Assembly: GCA_036653215.1 (NCBI GenBank)
Contig: JAVVUK010000005.1
Coordinates: 1-43,825 of the forward strand
Length of the DNA stretch: 43,825 bases
From: JADFUS01 sp036653215
GTDB taxonomy: Bacteria; Bacteroidota; Bacteroidia; Bacteroidales; Rikenellaceae
Reading direction: 5' to 3'
The position numbers and the translations under genes were made by a program. The notes under the pieces are model-generated. The model worked only from the letters and a program-made list of their open reading frames with translations. It had not been told where the DNA came from and did no database searches. Shown one piece after another: positions 18,251-25,031 of the stretch. Each line of letters begins with the position of its first letter. The stretch's first letter is position 1.

Positions 18251-19494
18251 TGGCTGGAGGAAAAGATAAAGGCATTGCTGTATGTTCGTTCTGCGGGACG
18301 ACAGACACCAATGGTGCTATAATGTTTAAGGGAAACAACGGAGCTACCATATGCTCTGAATGCGTTGAGAGAGGTCATATCATTATTGCTGAAGAGAGCG
18401 TTACTAAGAAGAAAAATAAAGTCATCATCGCTCCGGAAAAGATACTCAAGCCAGCACAGATAAAATCTATCCTTGATGAATATGTAATCGGACAAGACAG
18501 TGCCAAAAAACACCTTGCCGTTGCCGTATATAACCATTATAAAAGGCTATCCCACAACGATAAAGCAGACCAAGAAGTAGAAATAGACAAGTCTAACATC
18601 ATGATGGTCGGCGAGACAGGAACAGGAAAGACACTTCTTGCACGTACCATAGCAAGACTGTTGCACGTTCCTTTTACTATCGTTGACGCTACGGTGCTCA
18701 CAGAAGCAGGGTATGTAGGAGAAGATGTGGAAAGCATCCTTTCACGCCTATTGCAAGCGGCCGACTTTGATGTAGAGATGACAGAAAGAGGCATAATTTT
18801 TATCGATGAGATAGATAAAATTGCTCGTAAGGCAGACACCCCATCCATCACTCGTGACGTGTCGGGCGAAGGAGTTCAACAAGCTCTATTAAAGATCCTT
18901 GAAGGGACTGTTGTCAACGTACCACCACAAGGAGGACGTAAACACCCAGATCAGAAATACATACAGATCGACACACGCAACATACTATTTATCTGTGGAG
19001 GTGCCTTTAATGGTGTTGTAAACAAGATTGCACAACGACTAAACACCTCTGCCATAGGGTTTGACGCTTCACAAAGAGGTGATAAGATAGAAAAGGAAGA
19101 TCTTTTAAAATATATAGCACCTCAAGACCTAAAGAGCTTTGGGCTTATCCCTGAACTTTTAGGACGTGTGCCTGTGCTCACCTCTCTCGATCCGCTATCA
19201 CGTGAGGCTTTACGTAAAATATTAACAGAGCCGAAAAATGCTATTGTAAAACAATATGTGAAGCTCTTTGAATATGACAACATAAAACTTATCTTTACAG
19301 ACGAGGCACTCGACTTTATAGTAGACAAAGCACTTGAATTTTCACTCGGAGCAAGGGGCTTACGTTCAATTTGTGAGACTATAATGATGGATGCCATGTA
19401 TGAAGTTAGCGACAAAGTAAAAGAGATCACCATCACTGCAGAATATGCTGCCGAGAAGGTGGAAGCTCGCAAAAACATAATTAAAAAGGCATAA
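18250..19494 (+). CDS. clpX: Clp protease ATP-binding subunit ClpX
   Basis: ClpX is the AAA+ unfoldase partner of ClpP. The 414-aa protein has the N-terminal C4 zinc finger (Cys 12, 15, 35, 38), Walker A GETGTGKT at residues 121-128, the pore-loop sequence GYVGEDVES, Walker B IIFIDEIDKIA and the late sensor-2 region GARGLRS. The start overlaps the clpP stop by one base, so the two subunits are probably made in coupled fashion. The stop is two bases before ruvB. Confidence 0.98.
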   Translation: MAGGKDKGIAVCSFCGTTDTNGAIMFKGNNGATICSECVERGHIIIAEESVTKKKNKVIIAPEKILKPAQIKSILDEYVIGQDSAKKHLAVAVYNHYKRLSHNDKADQEVEIDKSNIMMVGETGTGKTLLARTIARLLHVPFTIVDATVLTEAGYVGEDVESILSRLLQAADFDVEMTERGIIFIDEIDKIARKADTPSITRDVSGEGVQQALLKILEGTVVNVPPQGGRKHPDQKYIQIDTRNILFICGGAFNGVVNKIAQRLNTSAIGFDASQRGDKIEKEDLLKYIAPQDLKSFGLIPELLGRVPVLTSLDPLSREALRKILTEPKNAIVKQYVKLFEYDNIKLIFTDEALDFIVDKALEFSLGARGLRSICETIMMDAMYEVSDKVKEITITAEYAAEKVEARKNIIKKA

Positions 19495-19496
19495 CA

Positions 19497-20507
19497 ATGG
19501 AGAATATTCACACCATTATAGAAAATAGAGAGGACGATTTAGACGCTCAAATCAGACCACAGGAACTTAGTAGTTTCAGCGGTCAAGATAAGATAGTTGA
19601 GAATTTACGTGTCTTTATCCAAGCCGCTATAATGCGTGATGAGCCTTTAGACCATGTTCTTTTACATGGACCTCCGGGACTTGGGAAGACAACCCTTGCG
19701 ACAATCATAAGCAACGAGATGGGAGGCAATATGAAAGTCACTTCAGGACCTGTGCTTGATAAGCCTGGCGACTTAGCAGGACTCCTTACCAACCTGAATG
19801 AGGGAGATGTCCTTTTTATCGACGAGATACACCGACTATCACCCATTGTGGAGGAATATTTATACTCAGCGATGGAAGATTTCTCTATCGATGTGGTTCT
19901 CGATAAAGGACCTGGAGCACGTAGCATACAACTATCGGTAGCTCCCTTCACACTCATTGGAGCAACCACTCGTAGTGGACTTCTCACCTCTCCACTAAGA
20001 GCTCGTTTTGGAATACAATGCCTTTTAGAATATTACGATGTAAACACCCTTCAGGGGATCATCCATAGGTCATCTTCTATCTTAGGTATCGACATAGATG
20101 AAGAAGCCTCACATGAGCTTGCTCTTCGTAGTCGAGGCACCCCACGTATCGCAAATGCTCTCTTACGCCGTGTTCGGGACTTCGCCATGGTTAAAGGGAA
20201 TGGATCTATCGACTTAGCGATAACACGTTACGCCCTTACAGCTCTCAACATAGACGCACATGGGCTCGACCAGATGGATAATAAGATCCTTAATACTATG
20301 ATACATAAGTTCGGAGGAGGACCTGTCGGCATTAGCACCATCGCCACAGCTGTCAGTGAAGATGCAGGCACTATTGAAGAGGTTTATGAGCCATACCTCA
20401 TCAAGGAGGGTTTCATAAAACGTACTCCACGAGGTCGTGAAGCCACCCCTAAGGCATATTCTCATTTAGGCATTGCCACGCCACACTCCGACCCTTCCCT
20501 ATTTTAA
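19497..20507 (+). CDS. ruvB: Holliday junction branch-migration helicase RuvB
   Basis: RuvB is the AAA+ motor that drives branch migration with RuvA. The 336-aa sequence contains Walker A GPPGLGKTT (about 58-66), Walker B VLFIDEIHRL, the sensor region LIGATTRSG and the C-terminal winged-helix segment ending RTPRGREATPKAYSHLG. It is the last gene of the recF-clpP-clpX-ruvB unit, two bases after clpX, and is followed by a strong terminator. ruvA and ruvC are not in the window. Confidence 0.98.
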   Translation: MENIHTIIENREDDLDAQIRPQELSSFSGQDKIVENLRVFIQAAIMRDEPLDHVLLHGPPGLGKTTLATIISNEMGGNMKVTSGPVLDKPGDLAGLLTNLNEGDVLFIDEIHRLSPIVEEYLYSAMEDFSIDVVLDKGPGARSIQLSVAPFTLIGATTRSGLLTSPLRARFGIQCLLEYYDVNTLQGIIHRSSSILGIDIDEEASHELALRSRGTPRIANALLRRVRDFAMVKGNGSIDLAITRYALTALNIDAHGLDQMDNKILNTMIHKFGGGPVGISTIATAVSEDAGTIEEVYEPYLIKEGFIKRTPRGREATPKAYSHLGIATPHSDPSLF

Positions 20508-20541
20508 CATCGTTTTATTTGCATTGCAGACACCGTAATAT

Positions 20542-20581
20542 AAAAAGAGTTATTAAAGCACATTCTTTAATAACTCTTTTT
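20542..20581 (+). terminator. Intrinsic terminator after ruvB
   Basis: A perfect 17-bp stem (AAAAAGAGTTATTAAAG paired with its complement) encloses the loop CACATT and runs into a T-rich tract on the plus strand. It lies 34 bases after the ruvB stop. Confidence 0.9.
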
Positions 20582-20615
20582 TTTATTTTTTACTAACACG
20601 ACTTTGTCCTTTTTT

Positions 20616-20650
20616 TTTCTATCTGAAGTCCAACGCCGTAGTTCGCAACT
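20616..20650. repeat. Half-copy (one arm) of the dispersed palindrome
   Basis: The sequence TTCTATCTGAAGTCCAACGC followed by CGTAGTTCGCAA repeats, almost exactly, the right arm of the full element about 110 bases downstream. It lacks its own left arm and is preceded by a T-run, so it appears to be a partial duplicate. It could compete with the full element's right arm for pairing with the single left arm at 20674-20718. Confidence 0.75.
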
Positions 20651-20670
20651 TATAGAATGATGAGATAGCT

Positions 20671-20777
20671 TTTAAATTGATGAAATACAAGGCGGACAAA
20701 GGAGAAAAAGCGGAGCGTACATATTGTACGTGAGCATTTTTCTATCTGAAGTCCAACGCCGTAGTTCGCAATTTAAA
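20671..20777. repeat. Full-length imperfect palindromic element
   Basis: The ends are a perfect 9-bp inverted repeat (TTTAAATTG / CAATTTAAA) and the centre is GTACATATTGTAC, a GTACA/TGTAC stem with a TAT loop. Between them the arms pair with small gaps: GATGAAATACAAGGCG against CGCCGTAGTTCGC, and GGAGAAAAAG against TTTTTCTATC. The pairing continues outward to include the TAG stop and the preceding codon of the minus-strand gene ending at 20779. An arm copy lies at 1-53 and a half-copy at 20616-20650. No coding potential is seen. Likely roles are a terminator, a 3' end structure or a mobile palindromic repeat; this is inference. Confidence 0.8.
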
Positions 20778-20778
20778 A

Positions 20779-21657
20779 CTATCTGGTGACCACTTCTTTT
20801 CTACCTGCCAAAGCCCCATCCACGTAAACCTCAACTATATAAGCTCCTTCACTAAGTCCACTACATGGATAGTATATACTTACGTTGATGTCTGAATTTT
20901 GGTAATCCACAACACGAGATGCTGTATAAGGGATCATTCTACCTTCAAATGAGAACACTTTATCTTGAGACGAAGAAAGAGGATAGCCACTTGGATCTAT
21001 GACACGTGCATATACTGTTCTGTCACCAGGCTTAGCGATAGAATTTGAAAGAAGAGTGAAGTCGATACGCAACTTTTGAGCTCTCTTTATTCTTATTGTC
21101 TCTTTGTCGTTTGTGCGGATAGGTTTTAGTGATATGTTAGCTACTGATATCATCTCTCCCACCTTCACTTTAGCACTAAGCTCTTTGGATTGTTCTTCCG
21201 CCATCTCAGCCCTCTGTTGGGTAGTTTTTATCTCGTCACGATATTGCAAATTCTCTTGTGATAATTTGGCATTAGCCTCGTTTAGTTCTTTTATTTGCTC
21301 AACATATTTACGCATTATAGAACGTAAAGTGCCGAGTTCCTTTTTATATTTGGCAACGGTGCTTGAGTTCCATCTACGTTCGTTTTTGATACGTGACATA
21401 AGAGAGTCCGCACGTTGTCTTTCCACTCTCAAACTATCGGAAATCTCCGAGTTTGAAGTACGCAAGGTGCTTAGGTCTGCCAATGTTGTTGTAAGTTGCT
21501 CTTGTATCATCTCTTTCTCTTCAAGAATGCGTTTTCCGTCCTTCTTCATCGAGGTGATGTTGATTATAAAAATTACTGTTACAATAACGATAACAGCGGA
21601 TAAGATGGTAACGCCCAATTTATAACCTTTACCTTTTTCTGAGTTATTAGTATCCAT
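20779..21657 (-). CDS. Membrane-anchored coiled-coil protein of unknown function
   Basis: I do not recognise a named family. The 292-aa product has a short hydrophilic start, one membrane helix (about 12-34, rich in Val and Ile), a long heptad-like coiled coil (about 38-165, rich in Glu, Lys, Leu and Ser) and a C-terminal domain of about 120 residues that looks beta-rich (ISLKPI, YARVIDPSGYPLSS, IVEVYVDGALAGRKEV). The C-terminal part resembles an Ig-like or beta-sandwich fold by pattern only. Topology suggests a periplasmic stalk with a distal domain. It is divergent from the lipoprotein gene at 21915 and shares its promoter region. The 3' end abuts the dispersed palindrome. Confidence 0.8.
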   Translation of the reverse strand: MDTNNSEKGKGYKLGVTILSAVIVIVTVIFIINITSMKKDGKRILEEKEMIQEQLTTTLADLSTLRTSNSEISDSLRVERQRADSLMSRIKNERRWNSSTVAKYKKELGTLRSIMRKYVEQIKELNEANAKLSQENLQYRDEIKTTQQRAEMAEEQSKELSAKVKVGEMISVANISLKPIRTNDKETIRIKRAQKLRIDFTLLSNSIAKPGDRTVYARVIDPSGYPLSSSQDKVFSFEGRMIPYTASRVVDYQNSDINVSIYYPCSGLSEGAYIVEVYVDGALAGRKEVVTR

Positions 21658-21776
21658 GATTTTAATATTTTTATTTTAAATGAGGAAGTATATTTGCTCT
21701 TTTCATCTCGAAATTAGTGTTCTTAAACTATCTTAAAAACAACTATTTATAGACTTTTGAGTTTCAAACTTCCATG

Positions 21777-21806
21777 CAAATATAATGAAAATTCTTTCAT
21801 CACAAA
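21777..21806 (-). promoter_or_regulatory. Candidate promoter for the coiled-coil gene
   Basis: Read on the minus strand, TTTG (from 21803-21806) and TATATTTG (from 21777-21784) match the Bacteroidota -33 and -7 elements with an 18-base spacer, one base under the usual 19-21. The leader would be about 110 nt. It faces away from the plus-strand promoter 32 bases off. Confidence 0.6.
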
Positions 21807-21823
21807 AAAAATTCATATATTTG
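21795..21823 (+). promoter_or_regulatory. Candidate promoter for the lipoprotein-pyrH-frr unit
   Basis: TATATTTG at 21816-21823 is an exact -7 match, identical to the box used in the opposite direction. TTTC at 21795-21798 is a weak -33 candidate with a 17-base spacer. The leader would be about 85 nt before the ATG at 21915. Confidence 0.5.
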
Positions 21824-21914
21824 CATAATAAGCACCAAAACGCTATCAACAAAGTTATTTCCGTTTATCTCCTTTAATAAGACTAAAAACATCAAAAGAA
21901 ACACAAAACAAAAT

Positions 21915-23210
21915 ATGAAGTATCTGTTTATAATATTAGTTTTTATAATATCGGCTTGTGTTCCGGGTAAACGTTTTGAGAGGGTGAGCCAAGCATACGA
22001 TGTTTGTAGGAAAGACTCTTTATATAATGCAGACTCTGTATCTATGTTAAGGTTACAAAAAGGAAGTCTCATGCTAAAAGTCATCTCTCTACAACAAGAC
22101 TCCATACGCAAGGAACAACGTTATGCTGCTATGCAAGAGCAATATAACAGGTTGTTGGCAAATGGCTCTCAGGAGATGACCTCCATTCTGCAACGTATAA
22201 GGCAAGATAAAGAAAAGACTCAAAAAACAAACAACGGTAGCACAGAGGTCGTGATTTATAAAAATGAGATCGACAAAGCCTTATCTAAAATATATGATGA
22301 GCTTAGCGTTTCTCTTTATAATATAGATCATAAAAACATAACAATAACTAAGACAAAACTATCTGTTCGGGTATCGGTAAATAGCACTCTTCTATTTAAT
22401 GAGCCCTCAGTGGCACTTTCGACACAAGGAAATAGTATTGTTGAGGCAATAGCTCAAACATTTAAGGCACGCAACCTCTTTAACCTGCATATCGTAAAAG
22501 ACGTTCCTATTGGTGAGCTCTTTGGACACATGAACAGTTCTAAGACGAATGATATAATAGAGAAGATGACCTCTATAAATAAAGATGTCGACATTTTAGA
22601 TTTACAAATAGAAAATGTGAATTTAGAACTCGGAAATATAAACCTACAACATACAATTTTGCTTGAGAAAGACAGCATTTTTAATGTTAAGAGAGACTCT
22701 ATGATGATCGTGACAAACGATGCACAAGAGACATTGGAACTCATGACAAATCGTATGGATATTGGTTATAGCAACATTAAAAATGACAGTATCAATAAAG
22801 CGAAAGCCCAATTTACGTTTACAGAAGCGACAAGAAAGACAGCCGAAATAAGCCAAGAACATAAAAGAATTATCGAAGACATAACCAAAAACAGATCGTC
22901 CTTAACCATAGTGAACAACCGACAAGACTCCATATTAAGGTTACGTAATATAGAAATTGCCAAGTTATCGAAAATCACAGACAACCTCGCATCGACTATC
23001 ACTACATCTAATATTGAAGAGCTTAACATACTAACCTCTTTTTTTATTAAGTCTTGCGGCGATACCCTTGACGATAATAAGATCATTGCCGAGAGGATGT
23101 TTCGTGCCAACGGCTCCATAAATAAAAGCAATAGTTGGATCAACATAATCATAAAACCAGATATCGAGAATATTATAGGACAACAAAAAAATAAAAACAT
23201 ATATGATTAA
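21915..23210 (+). CDS. Lipoprotein with partial OmpA-like segment and coiled coils, unknown function
   Basis: I do not recognise a named family. The 431-aa product has a lipoprotein signal with the lipid cysteine at residue 15 (IISAC). A helical stretch follows (about 25-140). The segment at about 146-190 (TKTKLSVRVSVNSTLLFNE, then STQGNSIVEAIAQTF) resembles the first strand and helix of an OmpA-like peptidoglycan-binding domain, but the later conserved OmpA motif (NxxLSxxRA) is missing. The remaining 240 residues are mainly alpha-helical and coiled-coil in character, with several RDS/KDS turns. Its stop codon lies 8 bases inside pyrH, so translation of pyrH may be coupled to it. It is divergent from another coiled-coil envelope gene. 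Confidence 0.8.
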   Translation: MKYLFIILVFIISACVPGKRFERVSQAYDVCRKDSLYNADSVSMLRLQKGSLMLKVISLQQDSIRKEQRYAAMQEQYNRLLANGSQEMTSILQRIRQDKEKTQKTNNGSTEVVIYKNEIDKALSKIYDELSVSLYNIDHKNITITKTKLSVRVSVNSTLLFNEPSVALSTQGNSIVEAIAQTFKARNLFNLHIVKDVPIGELFGHMNSSKTNDIIEKMTSINKDVDILDLQIENVNLELGNINLQHTILLEKDSIFNVKRDSMMIVTNDAQETLELMTNRMDIGYSNIKNDSINKAKAQFTFTEATRKTAEISQEHKRIIEDITKNRSSLTIVNNRQDSILRLRNIEIAKLSKITDNLASTITTSNIEELNILTSFFIKSCGDTLDDNKIIAERMFRANGSINKSNSWINIIIKPDIENIIGQQKNKNIYD

Positions 23211-23919
23211 GAAGTATAACCGCATATTACTAAAGCTGAGTGGAGAGTCGCTCATGGGCGGTAAAAATTACGGTATCGATGAAGAGGTGCTTTTAGGATA
23301 TGCTAAACAGATTAGCGAAGTACGAAAACAAGGTGTTGAGGTGGCAATAGTCATCGGAGGAGGAAACATATTTAGAGGCTTGAGTGGCGTAAATAAAGGC
23401 TTCGACAGGGTTAGCGGCGACCAAATGGGTATGCTTGCCACAATAATAAATTCATTAGCCCTTGCCTCAGCACTTAAAGGCATGGGTACTGCGGCACGTG
23501 TTTTAACATCAATAGATATGTCGCCTGTTGGAGAACACTATTCGAGAAACAAAGCCGTTGAGTGTCTCTCAAAAGGAGAAATAGTTATTGTAGCCGGAGG
23601 AACTGGAAATCCATTTTTTACCACAGATACAGCATCTGCACTTCGAGGCATAGAGCTTGAGTGTGATGTGATGCTTAAAGGAACACGTGTAGATGGGATA
23701 TATACGGCAGACCCTGAAAAAGATCCTAAAGCCACAAAGTTCGACACTATAACTTTTGACGAGGTTTATAAAAGAGGACTTAAAATAATGGACCTCACCG
23801 CATTTACCATGTGTAAGGAAAACAACTTGCCTCTCCTTGTCTTTGATATGGACACTATGGGGAATTTGCTTAAAGTAATACAAGGAGAAAAAATAGGAAC
23901 TACCGTAACCATAAAATAG
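23203..23919 (+). CDS. pyrH: Uridylate kinase PyrH
   Basis: PyrH phosphorylates UMP to UDP, feeding all pyrimidine nucleotide synthesis. The 238-aa protein has the amino-acid-kinase N-terminus LLKLSGESLMG, the GGGNIFRG loop (about 49-56), GTGNPFFTTDTAS near 129-141 and ADPEKDPKA near 169. Length fits the bacterial hexameric family. The start overlaps the upstream lipoprotein gene by 8 bases and no separate promoter is seen. frr follows after 21 bases, a widespread pairing; the usual upstream rpsB-tsf are absent. Confidence 0.98.
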   Translation: MIKKYNRILLKLSGESLMGGKNYGIDEEVLLGYAKQISEVRKQGVEVAIVIGGGNIFRGLSGVNKGFDRVSGDQMGMLATIINSLALASALKGMGTAARVLTSIDMSPVGEHYSRNKAVECLSKGEIVIVAGGTGNPFFTTDTASALRGIELECDVMLKGTRVDGIYTADPEKDPKATKFDTITFDEVYKRGLKIMDLTAFTMCKENNLPLLVFDMDTMGNLLKVIQGEKIGTTVTIK

Positions 23920-23940
23920 ATAACATTAAAACATAGAACA

Positions 23941-24501
23941 ATGATTGAATCTAAGGAGATCTTCGCCGAGAGTGAAGATAAGATGAAGAAAGTGATTGCC
24001 CATTTTGATAGCGACCTTGCTAACATAAGAGCAGGTAAAGCAAGCGTAAATATGCTCAACGGAATATGTGCCGAGAGCTATGGCACAATGATGCCTATCG
24101 ACCAGATCGCCAGCGTCACTGTTCCAGACAGCAAGAGTCTTGTTATACAACCTTGGGACAAAGGAGCTATCTCTGCAATAGAAAAAGCTATAATAAACGC
24201 TAATATCGGCGTTACACCGTCTAACAATGGGGAGACAATACGTATCAACCTTCCTCCACTAACAGAGGAACGTCGTCGTAACCTTACCAAACAAGTGAAA
24301 ACAGAGAGTGAAAATACAAAAGTCATTATCCGTAACATACGTCGTGACTCGCTTGAGCTATTTAAGAAAGCGAAGAAGGAAGGAATGCCTGACGACGTAA
24401 TCAAAGATGGGGAAAATGAAATACAAAAGATCACAGATCGTTTTGTAAAGAAAATTGACGATATGATAGCTCTTAAAGAAAAAGAGATAATGACAGTCTA
24501 A
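23941..24501 (+). CDS. frr: Ribosome recycling factor
   Basis: RRF splits the post-termination ribosome together with EF-G. The 186-aa product matches the family length and carries characteristic stretches: ANIRAGKASVNMLNGI, the SVTVPDSKSLVIQPWDK hinge region, IRINLPPLTEERRR and the C-terminal KKIDDMIALKEKEIM. It lies 21 bases after pyrH and is probably the last gene of that transcript, since hairpin-rich sequence follows. Confidence 0.98.
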   Translation: MIESKEIFAESEDKMKKVIAHFDSDLANIRAGKASVNMLNGICAESYGTMMPIDQIASVTVPDSKSLVIQPWDKGAISAIEKAIINANIGVTPSNNGETIRINLPPLTEERRRNLTKQVKTESENTKVIIRNIRRDSLELFKKAKKEGMPDDVIKDGENEIQKITDRFVKKIDDMIALKEKEIMTV

Positions 24502-24512
24502 ATGTTTTTATA

Positions 24513-24532
24513 AGTCCTGTTTTTCAAGGACT
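24513..24532 (+). terminator. Weak hairpin just after frr
   Basis: AGTCCT pairs with AGGACT across an 8-base T-rich loop and is followed by ATTTCTTA. The 6-bp stem is short, so it is only a possible terminator. Confidence 0.35.
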
Positions 24533-24539
24533 ATTTCTT

Positions 24540-24602
24540 AAATGTTCTAAAATTGTGAGGGGATATGTCTATGCGGCACCATTTCGCAATTTTAGAACAT
24601 TT
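24540..24602 (+). repeat. Long inverted repeat with T-run after frr
   Basis: A perfect 16-bp inverted repeat (AAATGTTCTAAAATTG / CAATTTTAGAACATTT) extends inward by a few bases when GU pairs are allowed, leaving a loop of roughly 20-30 nt. The right arm runs into TTTTT on the plus strand, so it could terminate the pyrH-frr transcript, though the loop is long for that. A third small stem (CATCTCA 24607-24613 with TGAGATG 24634-24640) lies just downstream. Confidence 0.7.
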
Positions 24603-24695
24603 TTCACATCTCAATGGCATCAAAAATGAAACGTGAGATGAGGATCAAATATTTACATTGTGGCAAAAATTATAAACCCTCTAAATAATTGCATC

Positions 24696-24914
24696 ATGAA
24701 ATTTAAATTCAATACCTTTCAGAAAAAAGTGCTTCTCGCAATTGCAATACTGAGCATTGCGCTTACTATTTATTGTCTTATTGACGTTTTTACAATTCTT
24801 GTTGCTGACCTTCCTATAAACAATGGCTTAATATTAGCCATCGTAATAGGCTTATTAATTGCGTTTAACGCCATAAGATCACTTGTCTTACTCTCAAGAA
24901 AAGAGAGACAATAA
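24696..24914 (+). CDS. Small two-helix membrane protein, unknown function
   Basis: The ATG at 24696 gives 72 aa (MKFKFNTFQKKVLLAIAILS...). A GTG 12 codons upstream is in frame but gives an unlikely polar start. There are two hydrophobic helices (about 12-38 and 45-66) joined by a short loop, with a basic N-terminus and a basic C-terminal tail (SRKERQ), so both ends are probably cytoplasmic. No family is recognised. A strong terminator lies about 66 bases after its stop, which supports a real, separately expressed gene. Confidence 0.6.
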   Translation: MKFKFNTFQKKVLLAIAILSIALTIYCLIDVFTILVADLPINNGLILAIVIGLLIAFNAIRSLVLLSRKERQ

Positions 24915-24980
24915 CAATCCTAAACAACAGATAGATGTAACATCTATGTGAAATTATTGTAAGAAATTCTTAAACACAAA

Positions 24981-25014
24981 AAAAGGGAGGTAAACGTAAA
25001 TTTACCTCCCTTTT
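24981..25014. terminator. Bidirectional terminator between small membrane protein and LruC gene
   Basis: A perfect 14-bp stem (AAAAGGGAGGTAAA / TTTACCTCCCTTTT) around the loop CGTAAA has T-rich tracts in both directions. It serves the plus-strand small gene and the minus-strand LruC gene, which converge here. Confidence 0.9.
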
Positions 25015-25031
25015 AAATATATAAGGAATAT

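Noticed and set aside
20611..20777. Repeated blocks considered as a CRISPR array
   Set aside because: There are only one full palindrome and one half-copy here, with no regular spacers and no cas genes.
24552..24660. Possible riboswitch or RNA gene after frr
   Set aside because: The stems are simple hairpins with no recognisable riboswitch core, and the following gene has no metabolic link.
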